NCBI GenBank assembly: GCA_025360065.1
Contig: JANYCX010000138.1
Span: forward strand, 1-45,516
Reading direction: 5' to 3'
Length of the DNA stretch: 45,516 bases
Origin: Acetobacteraceae bacterium
GTDB taxonomy: Bacteria > Pseudomonadota > Alphaproteobacteria > Acetobacterales > Acetobacteraceae
Made by a program: the position numbers and the translations under genes. The notes below the pieces were generated by a model. That model saw nothing but the letters and a program-made list of their open reading frames with translations. It was not told where the DNA came from and did no database searches. This document shows, piece by piece, positions 8,524 to 16,826 of the stretch (position 1 is its first letter; every line of letters starts with the position of its first letter).

Positions 8524-9035
8524 CGACGATTCTTGATCCGAGTTCGGAGCGGTCTCCGACGATACGGGCGCGTCTGGCGCGCCCGGCCAGCCTGGACGGC
8601 AAGGTGGTGGGGCTGTTGGATATTTCGAAGGCGCGGGGGGATGTGTTTCTTGATCGGCTCGGGCTGCTGCTGACCGAGCGGGGAATTACCGTCAAACGCT
8701 ACATGAAGCCGACGATGACGCGGCCGGCGCCGCTGGCGTTGCGCCAGCAGATTGGCACGGAGGTCGATCTGGTCATTGAAGGCCTTGCCGATTGAGGGAG
8801 CTGCACGTCGTGCTGTACGCATGACATGGCAGACCTTGAAGCGCGTGGGATCCCGGTGGTCGCGGTAGCAACGACCGAGTTTATCGATGCGGCGGCGGTG
8901 CAGGCCAAGGCGCTGGGGACCGATCCGGCTTATGTGTTCGTGCCGCATCCGGTGCAGGACCGCACGGATGCGGAGCTGCAGGCGATGGCGGAGGAGTATC
9001 TGGAGCGGATTTTGGCGGAGTTGGTGGCGAAATAG
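8520..9035 (+). CDS. UGSC-family selenoprotein (in-frame TGA = Sec92)
   Basis: Read through a single TGA at 8793-8795, this frame gives 171 residues in one continuous family match: an N-terminal half (LDGKVVGLLDISKARGDVF), then GLAD-U-GSCTSCCTHDMAD, then ARGIPVVAVATTEF and a C-terminal PVQDRTDAELQAMAEE. The UGSC family is named for this motif, where members have Sec or Cys before GSC; here the TGA falls exactly at that position. Sec92 and Cys95 form a UxxC redox pair. A hairpin 11 nt after the TGA fits a bacterial SECIS element. The ATG overlaps the thioredoxin-like gene's stop. Standard gene calling would split this into two fragments (ending at 8795, restarting at 8826). The biochemical role is unknown. 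SelA, SelB and SelC must be encoded elsewhere for this reading to hold. Confidence 0.85.
8796..8819 (+). promoter_or_regulatory. Candidate bacterial SECIS hairpin
   Basis: GCAC (8803-8806) pairs with GTGC (8810-8813) around the three-base loop GTC. The stem extends outward past a T·T mismatch with C-G and G·T pairs. The loop G is 12 nt from the TGA (11 nt between), matching the spacing known for the E. coli fdhF element. It lies inside the coding region, as bacterial SECIS elements do. The pairing is short, so confidence is moderate. Confidence 0.5.
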
Positions 9036-9045
9036 TCCCGCATGT

Positions 9046-9068
9046 CCCGCCCGTTACGCACGGGCGGG
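9046..9068 (+). terminator. Hairpin closing the selenoprotein operon
   Basis: A perfect 9-bp stem, CCCGCCCGT (9046-9054) and ACGGGCGGG (9060-9068), with a 5-nt loop starts 10 nt after the selenoprotein stop. There is no T-run, so termination would be partial. It argues against the in-frame ATG at 9042 as start of the next gene. Confidence 0.5.
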
Positions 9069-9077
9069 ATTGTTGCT

Positions 9078-10385
9078 ATGCTTGTCGGCATGGAAATCCT
9101 GCTGGATGTCGGCATCATTTTGTTGCTGATCGTGTTGAACGGGTTGTTTGCGTTAAGCGAACTCGCCCTAGTGTCATCAAACCGCGCCCGGCTGACAGTG
9201 CTGGAGCGCAAGGGGCATCATGGTGCGGCGCTGGCCCGGCGGTTGTCGGAGGATCCGCATCGGTTTTTGCCGGCGGTGCAGGTTGGGATCACCTTGATCT
9301 CGATCTTGTCGGGCGTGTTCGGCGGTGCGCATGTGGCAGCCCTGATCACGCCGATCATCGCCGATGTGCCGGCCTTGGCGCCGTTCGCCGACAGCCTTGG
9401 GCTTGGAATCGTGGTGGTGCTGATCACCTATTTCACCATGGTGATCGGCGAATTGGTGCCCAAGCAATTGGCGCTGCGTCGGCCGGAAATTGTCGCCGCG
9501 TACGTCGCCGGGCCGCTCGCCACCTTGGCCAACATCACCCGCCCGGTGGTCTATTTGCTGAGCCTGTCATCCAACTTCGTGCTGCTGCTGTTTGGCGCCC
9601 ATCGCGCGGCGTCGCAAACCGTGACCGAGGAGGAATTGAAAGCCATCCTCGCCGAGGGTGAACAAACCGGGGTGATCCAAACCGAGGAACGCGACATGAT
9701 CGAACGGGTGTTGCGGCTGGCGGATAAGCCGGTGCGGGCGATCATGACGCCGCGGACCGGCATTCCGTGGATTGACCGCAATGACAGCGACGAGGAGATC
9801 GCGGAAACTCTGAAATCAAGCCCGTTTTCGCGCTTTATCGTCTGCGATGGCGCGGTCGATAATCCGGTGGGGATCGTGCTGGCGAAAGACCTGCTCGATG
9901 GGCTTCTACGCGGCAAGCCCTTGTCGATCGCCGATGCGTTGCGGCATCCGCAAGTCATCCCCGATACGGCAACCGCGATGGACGCGCTGGAACGGCTGCG
10001 ATCCGATCCGCTGGGGATGGCGCTGGTGCTCGATGAATATGGCAGCTTCGAAGGCGTGGTCACCGCGACCGACGCATTGCAGGCGATTGTGGGCGATCCG
10101 GAAAACAGCGCGCCCGACCCGATCACCGGCACCCAACAGGATGACAGCGCATTGCTGCTCGAAGGGTTGATGCCGGTGGACGAAGTGCAGGTACGGCTCG
10201 GCCTGCCGGAATTGCCAGCCGAGGGATCGTATCACACGCTGGCGGGCCTGATCCTTGCCTTGCTGCGACGGGTGCCGCGCCAGGGCGACCGCATCGCCTT
10301 TGCCGGCTGGTTGTTTGAAGTGACGGCAATGGATGGGCGGCGGGTCGAGAAAGTCCGGGCCAGCCGCGAAAAGCTGGCGGAATAG
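9078..10385 (+). CDS. Hemolysin-family / CorC-type membrane protein (CNNM-CBS-CorC_HlyC)
   Basis: A 435-residue protein with the standard order: a DUF21/CNNM membrane domain (about residues 5-190, three or four hydrophobic segments including GIILLLIVLNGLFALSELAL and GIVVVLITYFTMVIGELVPK), a CBS pair (about 205-340, MTPRTGIPWID and LVLDEYGSFEGVVTATD), and a C-terminal CorC_HlyC domain (about 350-430). Relatives are linked to Mg2+/Co2+ transport or efflux; the hemolysin name is historical. I start at ATG 9078, downstream of the hairpin; ATG 9090 is an alternative. The next gene begins 4 nt after the stop. Confidence 0.88.
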   Translation: MLVGMEILLDVGIILLLIVLNGLFALSELALVSSNRARLTVLERKGHHGAALARRLSEDPHRFLPAVQVGITLISILSGVFGGAHVAALITPIIADVPALAPFADSLGLGIVVVLITYFTMVIGELVPKQLALRRPEIVAAYVAGPLATLANITRPVVYLLSLSSNFVLLLFGAHRAASQTVTEEELKAILAEGEQTGVIQTEERDMIERVLRLADKPVRAIMTPRTGIPWIDRNDSDEEIAETLKSSPFSRFIVCDGAVDNPVGIVLAKDLLDGLLRGKPLSIADALRHPQVIPDTATAMDALERLRSDPLGMALVLDEYGSFEGVVTATDALQAIVGDPENSAPDPITGTQQDDSALLLEGLMPVDEVQVRLGLPELPAEGSYHTLAGLILALLRRVPRQGDRIAFAGWLFEVTAMDGRRVEKVRASREKLAE

Positions 10386-10389
10386 GCAG

Positions 10390-11337
10390 GTGCAACGGGT
10401 CACGCGGGCTGACGACATGCTGTTTCTGACCGGCGGCAGCAACGAGGTATTGCGGCTTTATAGCGATGCCGGCTTTGCCGAGCTGGTTCCGATCGCGGCG
10501 TGGCGGGAACGGCTGGCGGCGCGGGAGGCGTTCTTTGCCAGAATCGGGGTGCCGTGGTGCATGCTGCTGGCCCCGGAAAAGCTCAGCGTCCATGGCGATG
10601 CAATTCTGCCGGCCGGATGCCGGCAACCGACGCTCCGTCTGATGGATGCGATGTCGCAGCCGCAGCTTGTGGACCCGACCTCGGCGCTGCGCCAGCTCAG
10701 GCCGCCGGGCTATGCAGGCACCGACAGCCACTGGCTGCCGCAAGGTGCGGCCTGCGGATTCGAACAGATGATGGCGCGGGTCGGCGTGCCGTTCGATCCG
10801 ACCGCGCCTGGGCGACTGGCGCTGCGCGAAATGAGCTTTCATGGCGACCTCTGGGACCCGTCCCACGCCGATCTGGTGGAAGATCGCTTCGCCCGCCGCG
10901 CCCTGCCGGATAGCGTGCGCCGGGTGCACACGAACCGGATTGTCGCTTTCAAGGAAGCAAACGGTCTGGAGAATGAGGCGGGACTGCACACAGGCAGCCA
11001 CGTGGTGTGGCGCAACGAACGCGCGCCGCGGCCAGAACGGGTGGTGCTGTTCGGCTCGTCGTTTTCCGATTATCGCGCCGAGTGCAGCTTGTTAAGTTTT
11101 CTTGCAGCGATCACCTTCGCTGAGGTATATTTCGTCTGGTCGGCTGATCTCGATCTCGGGCTGATCACCCGGATCGCACCCGACATCGCCTTGTTGGAGA
11201 TGCCGGAGCGCTTTCTGACCCACTGCCCGCGCGACGATTTTGATCTCGTCGCGCATGAGGACGCCGTATTGGCGCGCTATGAGGGCTTGGCGGGGGCTTC
11301 GTCTTCCTCATCATCGTCGTCATCTTCGTCTTGCTGA
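10390..11337 (+). CDS. SGNH/AlgX-like acyltransferase-fold protein with poly-Ser tail
   Basis: A 315-residue protein starting at GTG 10390 (ATG 10417 is an alternative). It has the signature spacing of AlgJ/AlgX-type SGNH proteins: an Asp-x-His pair in TDSHW (Asp112, His114) followed about 110 residues later by a nucleophile-type Ser in FGSSFSDY (Ser224). Those proteins O-acetylate polysaccharides in the periplasm, but no signal peptide is visible here, so location and role are uncertain. The last residues are an 11-Ser run plus Cys, encoded on the strand opposite the acidic tail of the next gene; the two genes overlap by 61 bp tail to tail. The poly-Ser end may simply be read into the neighbour. 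Confidence 0.7.
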   Translation: MQRVTRADDMLFLTGGSNEVLRLYSDAGFAELVPIAAWRERLAAREAFFARIGVPWCMLLAPEKLSVHGDAILPAGCRQPTLRLMDAMSQPQLVDPTSALRQLRPPGYAGTDSHWLPQGAACGFEQMMARVGVPFDPTAPGRLALREMSFHGDLWDPSHADLVEDRFARRALPDSVRRVHTNRIVAFKEANGLENEAGLHTGSHVVWRNERAPRPERVVLFGSSFSDYRAECSLLSFLAAITFAEVYFVWSADLDLGLITRIAPDIALLEMPERFLTHCPRDDFDLVAHEDAVLARYEGLAGASSSSSSSSSSSC

Positions 11338-11552
11338 TCGTAGTACCATTCAACCAGTTCGTCGTGGAATTCGGGGTCTTTCAGGAGACGGGTTGCAAGG
11401 GCGACGATGATCTCGGCCGCGGCGGGGAGTTCAGGGGCGTCCTCCGGCATTTCAGTGCCGGCGACGATGCGCACCGACATGCCTTCATCTTCCTCACCGA
11501 TCACGAGGGCGATTTCATGGGGTTCGAGTTCAAGCTGGGTTTTGTCGGCCAT
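11277..11552 (-). CDS. Small acidic protein of unknown function
   Basis: A 91-residue protein. The start (MADKTQLELEPHEIAL) is backed by an AAAGGATCG ribosome-binding site just upstream on the minus strand. The body mixes acidic residues with a predicted helix (AAEIIVALATRLLKDPEF), then HDELVEWYYDQQ and an Asp/Glu-rich tail ending APAKPS. I do not recognise a family. The acidic tail is encoded on the strand opposite the poly-Ser tail of the gene ending at 11337. The body composition and ribosome-binding site make it a plausible gene. Confidence 0.65.
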   Translation of the reverse strand: MADKTQLELEPHEIALVIGEEDEGMSVRIVAGTEMPEDAPELPAAAEIIVALATRLLKDPEFHDELVEWYYDQQDEDDDDDEEDEAPAKPS

Positions 11553-11628
11553 GGTGGCGATCCTTTGCGATGTGGAGCGCTGTCTAAACCGTCCGGGGGA
11601 ATAGGCATAGTCCGGTAACTGGCAAGCA

Positions 11629-11657
11629 GATCGAATAGGCAAGCCGATCGGATGATG
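11629..11657 (-). repeat. Composite 3' repeat element, copy B (module 1 only)
   Basis: A 29-nt element reading CATCATCCGATCGGCTTGCC then TATTCGATC on the minus strand. It begins 1 nt after the TerC-family stop codon. It differs from copy A (5026-5054) at two positions and from copy C (22810-22838) at three. I see no clear second module. Confidence 0.65.
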
Positions 11658-11658
11658 C

Positions 11659-12261
11659 TCAAGCCAACATCGGCGCCACATGCAGCCACAAATCAAGCCC
11701 GCCTTCCCAGGTCAGCTTCAGCGCCACCAACAGCACGATCCCCAAGCCTACCCAAGCAAGCCAGCGGTGCCGTTCAAGCAGATTGGCGATCGCCTGGGCG
11801 GCAAAGCCCATCAGCAGCACCGACAGCAACAACCCGATGGTCAATATCCACACATTGCCATCGGCCGCACCGGCAACCGCGAGGACATTGTCCAAACTCA
11901 TCGACACGTCGGCGAGCAGAATTTGCCACATTGCCGACCCGAGCGACTTTGCCGGTGGCTTGCCGTGATGAACGCTGCCCACGCGCAACTCGCGGTAGGC
12001 TTTCCAGCTGACCCATAAAAGCAGCAGCCCGCCGGCGAACAGCAGCCCGACAATGGCAAGCAATTGCACAGTGATGGCGCCAAACGCGATCCGCATCACC
12101 ACCGCGCCAGCAAGGCCGACCGCGATGGCCATGCGCCGCTGTTTCGGCGGCAAACCCATGACCGCGAGGCCCACAATCACCGCATTGTCGCCGGCCAACG
12201 TTATATCGATCAGCACCACTTGCAGCAGCAACCATCCGTCAGTCCAATTCAATATACCCAT
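11659..12261 (-). CDS. TerC-family integral membrane protein (YjbE-like)
   Basis: A 200-residue protein with about seven hydrophobic segments. It has the paired acidic motifs of TerC proteins: DITLAGDNAVIVGLAV near the N-terminus and DVSMSLDNVLAVAG in the second half, which place conserved Asp and Asn residues in membrane segments. Family members are implicated in metal (Mn2+) export or loading of secreted metalloenzymes and in tellurite resistance. I use ATG 12261; a GTG at 12270 would add three residues. It is divergent from purB with only about 60 nt between starts, so no room remains for a yybP-ykoY riboswitch. Confidence 0.88.
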   Translation of the reverse strand: MGILNWTDGWLLLQVVLIDITLAGDNAVIVGLAVMGLPPKQRRMAIAVGLAGAVVMRIAFGAITVQLLAIVGLLFAGGLLLLWVSWKAYRELRVGSVHHGKPPAKSLGSAMWQILLADVSMSLDNVLAVAGAADGNVWILTIGLLLSVLLMGFAAQAIANLLERHRWLAWVGLGIVLLVALKLTWEGGLDLWLHVAPMLA

Positions 12262-12321
12262 CCTTGCCACCTGGAACCGGCAGTCTTATGACGGCGATTG
12301 CAGTCAGTGAGAAGAGATTTC

Positions 12322-13662
12322 ATGATCCCGAGATATAGCCGCCCTGTGATGACCGCGATCTGGGCCCCGGAAAACCGTTATCGTATCTGGTTCGAAATCG
12401 AAGCGCTCGCCGCCGAAGCGATGGCCGAACTTGGCGATATCCCCGGCGATGCTGCGCGAAATATCCGCGAAAAAGGCGGCGCCAAGCTTGCGGCCATCAG
12501 CCCCGAGGATGTCGAACGGATTGACGCGATCGAACGTGTCACCCGCCACGATGTTATCGCCTTCCTGACCTGGCTTGCCGAGGCCATTGGCGAGGACAGC
12601 CGTTTCGTCCATCTCGGGATGACGTCGTCCGACGTGCTCGATACCTGCTTATCGGTGCAATTGACCCAGGCTTGCGATATTCTGATCGAAGATGTTGATG
12701 CCTTGCTGGTGGCCTTGAAGACCCGTGCCATTGAACACAAATATACTCCGACAATTGGGCGCAGCCATGCCATCCATGCCGAGCCGACCAGCTTTGGCCT
12801 GAAGCTCGCCGGGCACTATGCCGAGTTTGTGCGCAACCGTGCCCGCCTGGTCGCGGCCCGTGCCGAAATTGCGGTAGCCGCCCTCAGCGGCCCGGTCGGG
12901 ACGTTCGCCAACCTCGATCCCGCGGTCGAGGCCCATGTCGCGTCCAGGCTTGGACTGGCGGTGGAGCCGGTTTCCACCCAGGTGATCCCGCGTGATCGCC
13001 ATGCGGCGTTTTTTTGCGCGCTGGCGGTGGTTGCATCCGGCATTGAACGGCTGGCGACCGAAGTGCGGCATTTGCAGCGCAGCGAAGTGCGGGAGGCCGA
13101 GGAATTCTTCCATCCCGGCCAGAAGGGCAGTTCGTCAATGCCGCATAAGCGCAATCCGGTGCTGTCTGAGAACCTTACCGGGCTTGCCCGTCTGGTGCGC
13201 GCGGCCGTGATCCCGGCGCTGGAAAACGTGACCTTGTGGCATGAACGCGATATCAGCCATTCCAGTGTCGAGCGCGGGATTGCGCCCGATGCGACGGTAA
13301 CACTCGATTTCGCTCTCAACCGGCTCACTGGGATGATGGCGCAATTGACCGTCTATCCGGAGCGCATGGCCGAGAATATCGAAAGCCTGGGCGGGGTGGT
13401 GCATTCCGGGGAAATTCTGCTGGCATTGGCCAAGTCGGGCATTTCCCGCGAAGACGCCTACCGGATTGTGCAGCGTAACGCGATGGCGACCTGGACCCGG
13501 CTTGGCAAACCGGATGCCGCGGATTTTCGCGCCAATCTCGCCGCCGATCCAGAGATCGCCGGGCGGGTATCGTCGGCGGCACTGGATGCGGCGATGGACC
13601 CGACGCGGCATTTGCGCCGGGTGGACGCGATTTTTGCGCGGGTATTCGGGGAGGGCGCTTAG
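12322..13662 (+). CDS. purB: Adenylosuccinate lyase
   Basis: A 446-residue protein that cleaves adenylosuccinate to AMP and SAICAR to AICAR in purine synthesis. The family signature is plain: GSSSMPHKRNP carries the flexible catalytic-Ser loop, TSSDVLDT is the substrate-binding segment, and GRSHAIHAEP holds a catalytic His region. The N-terminus MIPRYSRPVMTAIWAPENRY is that of the bacterial short form. The start at 12322 is preceded by a purine-rich AGAAGAG. It is convergent with the RND permease gene, with the two stop codons overlapping at 13659-13662. Confidence 0.96.
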   Translation: MIPRYSRPVMTAIWAPENRYRIWFEIEALAAEAMAELGDIPGDAARNIREKGGAKLAAISPEDVERIDAIERVTRHDVIAFLTWLAEAIGEDSRFVHLGMTSSDVLDTCLSVQLTQACDILIEDVDALLVALKTRAIEHKYTPTIGRSHAIHAEPTSFGLKLAGHYAEFVRNRARLVAARAEIAVAALSGPVGTFANLDPAVEAHVASRLGLAVEPVSTQVIPRDRHAAFFCALAVVASGIERLATEVRHLQRSEVREAEEFFHPGQKGSSSMPHKRNPVLSENLTGLARLVRAAVIPALENVTLWHERDISHSSVERGIAPDATVTLDFALNRLTGMMAQLTVYPERMAENIESLGGVVHSGEILLALAKSGISREDAYRIVQRNAMATWTRLGKPDAADFRANLAADPEIAGRVSSAALDAAMDPTRHLRRVDAIFARVFGEGA

Positions 13663-16600
13663 TCTGCGGTCGCCGCCCCCATCTTCTCGGCGAGTGTCGG
13701 CAAAGTCACCCGCCGCTTGGGCGACAGCCAGGCCTGCAAGCGTTCCAGATACAGATAGATCACCGGCGTGGTGTAAAGCGTGAGTATCTGGCTCAACGCT
13801 AATCCGCCGACCATCGCATACCCCAGTGGCCGCCGCAGTTCCGATCCGGCGCCTTGGCCCAGCATGAGCGGAAGTCCGCTGAACAGGGCGGCAAGTGTAG
13901 TCATCATGATCGGCCGGAAGCGCAGCAGACAGGCGGTGCGGATCGCCTCGTGCGCCGACATGCCATCGACCCGTTGGGCGTTGACGGCGAAATCCACCAT
14001 CATGATGCCGTTCTTTTTGACAATGCCGATCAGCAGCAGCAGCCCGATTACCGCGATCAGCCCCAGATCGTAGCCAAACCAGGTCAGCATCAGCAATGCC
14101 CCGACGCCGGCTGACGGGATGGTGGACAGGATCGTTACCGGCAGAATGTAGCTTTCGTAGAGCACACCAAGGATGATGTAGACGCTAATCAGGGCGGCGG
14201 CGAGCAGATAGGGCATGGTGGTGAGGGACGCGGCGAAGGCCTGGGCGGTGCCTTGGAACGTGCCCTGCAGGGTTACAGGTGTGGCCATTGATCGCATTGC
14301 AGCGTTCACCGCCTGCACTGCTTCGCCCAAGGCGACCCCCTGGGCAAGGTTGAACGACAGGGTCACCGACGGAAACTGCGATTGATGCGCAATCGACAGC
14401 GGCGCCACCTTGGTGGAATCGACCTTGACGAAGGTCGATAGGGGTACTGCCGTGCCGGTATTGGACCGTACGAACAGTTTGTCGAGCACCGCCAGATCGC
14501 CCTGCATTTCCGGCAGAACTTCGAGGATGAGCTTGTAGGTGTTCACTTGAGTGAAGTACTGCGTGACCTGGCGCTGGCCCAGCGCATCGAACAAGGTTTC
14601 GTCAATGACCTGTGGGGAAATACCAAAGCGCGCGGCGGCGTCGCGATCAATGGTCAACTGAACCGTGGCTCCGCCATTCTTTTGATCGGTCGCCAGATCG
14701 CGCAATTCGGGCAGGCTGCGCAACTTGGCGAGAATTTTCGGTGCCCAGCTATACAGCTCACTGGTATCCGGGCTTTGCAGGGTGTATTGATATTGCGCAT
14801 TTGATGGCCGACCGCCCACCCGGATGTCCGACCCGGCCTGAACGAAAAGCTGCGCCCCTTCAATCCGAGACACCGGGCCGCGCAACCGCGCCACCACCAT
14901 TTGCGCGGTTACACCCGGGCGTTGGTCAAACGGTTTCAAAGCGATGAAGAAACGGCCGTTATTACCGGTTTGCCCCTGCGCGCCCGGCCCGACGATCGAC
15001 GAATAGCCGGCGATGGCAGGATCTTTTAGCAACACTTCGCCGAGCTTTAATTGCAGGCGGGTCATTTCCTTGAAGGATATATCTTCCGCGCCTTGCGACA
15101 CCGCCATCAGCACGCCGTTATCCTGCTCGGGGAAGAAGCCTTTCGGCATCACAATGCCTAGGTAAATCGTAACCCCGACCGTCACCACCCAAGACAGGAA
15201 GGTGATGTAGTGAAACCGCATCGCGATATCGAGGGTGCGGCGATATCCACCGATCAGCCCATCGAAAAACGTCTCGATAATGCGGTAAAAAATATTATGC
15301 CCGCCAGTATGATGGCGAAGGAAGCGCGAGCACATCATCGGCGTAAGGGTCAGTGACACAATCGCCGACACCACCACCGCGACCGATACGACAACGGCGA
15401 ATTCGCGAAATAATCGGCCGACAATCCCGCTCATCAACAGCAGCGGGATGAAAACGGCAATCAGTGAGGCGCTGATCGAGACAATCGTAAAGCCAATTTC
15501 GGCGGCACCCTTGATCGCAGCCTCATACGGGCGTTCGCCGTCCTCGATATGGCGGAAGATGTTTTCCAGCATGACAATTGCATCATCGACCACGAAGCCG
15601 ACCGCGATGGTCAGGGCCATGAGCGACAGATTATCCAGGCTGTAATTGAGCAAGTACATGATCGCGAAGGTGCCGATCAGGGCAATCGGCACGGTCACGC
15701 TCGGGATGATGGTTGCCCACACATTGCGCAGGAACAGGAAGATCACCATCACCACCAGCCCGATGGTGAGCATCAGCGTCATCTGAACGTCTTCCACCGA
15801 CGCACGGATGGTCTGGGTGCGATCCATCACCTCGGTCACCTTGACCGAGGGCGGCACGGCGGCGAGCAATCCAGGCAGCCGGGCTTTGATCTGGTCAACC
15901 GTATCGATGATGTTGGCGTCGGGCTGTTTGAAGATGATCAACTGGACGCCGAGCTTGCCGTTCTGGTGACCGGCGATCAGAAGGTTATCGGCAGCATCAA
16001 TCGCCTGGCCAATATCGCGGACCCGGACCGGGGCGCCATTGCGGAAAGCGATCACCAGGTCGTTGTATTCCGATGCCTTGGTCATCTGGTCATTGGCGTA
16101 GATGGTGAAGCTGCGCAATTCGCCGTCGATGCTGCCTTTGGGGGCGTTGACGGTCGATTGCAGCAACGCCAACCGGGCGTCTTCCATCGTCAGGCCCATC
16201 GCCGCGAGCCGCGCCGGATCGACCTGCACCCGCACCGCACGCTTGCGCTCGCCGCCGATGAAGACCTGGCTAACGCCGGAAATGGTCGAAATCTGCTGCG
16301 CCAGGATATTGTCGGCGTAGTCATTGACGGTGATCAGATCGAGTTCGTCGGATTGAACGGCGAGAATCAGGATCGGACTGTCGGACGGGTTGACCTTGAA
16401 GAAGGTCGGCGGATTGGGAAGGTTGCGCGGCAACTGGCCGGCGGCCGCGGTAAGCTTGGATTGAATGTCGAGCGCCGCGCTGTCGATGCTGCGGTTAAGA
16501 TCGAACTGCACTGTCACACTGGTGCGGCCGAGCACAGAATTGGAGGTCATCTGCGCGACGCCGGGGATTTGCGCGAACGCCCGTTCCAGCGGCTGGGCAA

Positions 16601-16787
16601 CCGCGGTCGCCATGGTTTCCGGACTGGCGCCGGGGAAGGACACCTGGACCGAAATCGTTGGGAATTCGACGTTCGGTAAAGGTGCCACCGGCAGCAGCGG
16701 ATAGGCGACGATCCCGACCAGCACGATGGCCGCGATCATCAGCGAGGTTCCAATCGGGCGGCGGATGAACGGGGTGCTGATGCTCAT
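13659..16787 (-). CDS. RND (HAE1) multidrug efflux permease, MdtB/MdtC-like
   Basis: A 1042-residue, 12-helix inner-membrane pump with the two-fold repeat of AcrB-type proteins. It starts MSISTPFIRRPIGTSLM and has the proton-relay aspartates in VGFVVDDAIVMLENI (helix 4) and large periplasmic porter loops between helices 1-2 and 7-8. The sequence GIVKKNGIMMVDFAVNAQR resembles MdtB/MdtC and related pumps. Such pumps export drugs, bile salts or hydrophobic compounds in a tripartite complex. The adaptor gene lies 39 nt upstream in the same operon; no TolC-type outer-membrane gene is present, so one must be shared from elsewhere. Confidence 0.95.
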   Translation of the reverse strand: MSISTPFIRRPIGTSLMIAAIVLVGIVAYPLLPVAPLPNVEFPTISVQVSFPGASPETMATAVAQPLERAFAQIPGVAQMTSNSVLGRTSVTVQFDLNRSIDSAALDIQSKLTAAAGQLPRNLPNPPTFFKVNPSDSPILILAVQSDELDLITVNDYADNILAQQISTISGVSQVFIGGERKRAVRVQVDPARLAAMGLTMEDARLALLQSTVNAPKGSIDGELRSFTIYANDQMTKASEYNDLVIAFRNGAPVRVRDIGQAIDAADNLLIAGHQNGKLGVQLIIFKQPDANIIDTVDQIKARLPGLLAAVPPSVKVTEVMDRTQTIRASVEDVQMTLMLTIGLVVMVIFLFLRNVWATIIPSVTVPIALIGTFAIMYLLNYSLDNLSLMALTIAVGFVVDDAIVMLENIFRHIEDGERPYEAAIKGAAEIGFTIVSISASLIAVFIPLLLMSGIVGRLFREFAVVVSVAVVVSAIVSLTLTPMMCSRFLRHHTGGHNIFYRIIETFFDGLIGGYRRTLDIAMRFHYITFLSWVVTVGVTIYLGIVMPKGFFPEQDNGVLMAVSQGAEDISFKEMTRLQLKLGEVLLKDPAIAGYSSIVGPGAQGQTGNNGRFFIALKPFDQRPGVTAQMVVARLRGPVSRIEGAQLFVQAGSDIRVGGRPSNAQYQYTLQSPDTSELYSWAPKILAKLRSLPELRDLATDQKNGGATVQLTIDRDAAARFGISPQVIDETLFDALGQRQVTQYFTQVNTYKLILEVLPEMQGDLAVLDKLFVRSNTGTAVPLSTFVKVDSTKVAPLSIAHQSQFPSVTLSFNLAQGVALGEAVQAVNAAMRSMATPVTLQGTFQGTAQAFAASLTTMPYLLAAALISVYIILGVLYESYILPVTILSTIPSAGVGALLMLTWFGYDLGLIAVIGLLLLIGIVKKNGIMMVDFAVNAQRVDGMSAHEAIRTACLLRFRPIMMTTLAALFSGLPLMLGQGAGSELRRPLGYAMVGGLALSQILTLYTTPVIYLYLERLQAWLSPKRRVTLPTLAEKMGAATAD

Positions 16788-16826
16788 GCGGGTGCTGCCT
16801 GCTGTGCGGAGTGGGTGAGACGAAAA

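Noticed and set aside
8793..8795. TGA as a real stop making two separate genes or a pseudogene
   Set aside because: The frame continues with family-like sequence, the TGA sits at the known Sec position, and there is no other stop or frameshift.
9042..9077. ATG 9042 as start of the CorC-type gene
   Set aside because: It would put the hairpin at 9046-9068 inside the coding start and add residues with no family character.
12262..12321. yybP-ykoY manganese riboswitch ahead of the TerC-family gene
   Set aside because: Only 60 nt separate the divergent starts, too little for the aptamer, and no matching motif is seen.
15549..16679. 376-residue plus-strand frame inside the RND permease gene
   Set aside because: It is antisense to well-conserved permease sequence and rich in His, Arg and Asp without family features.
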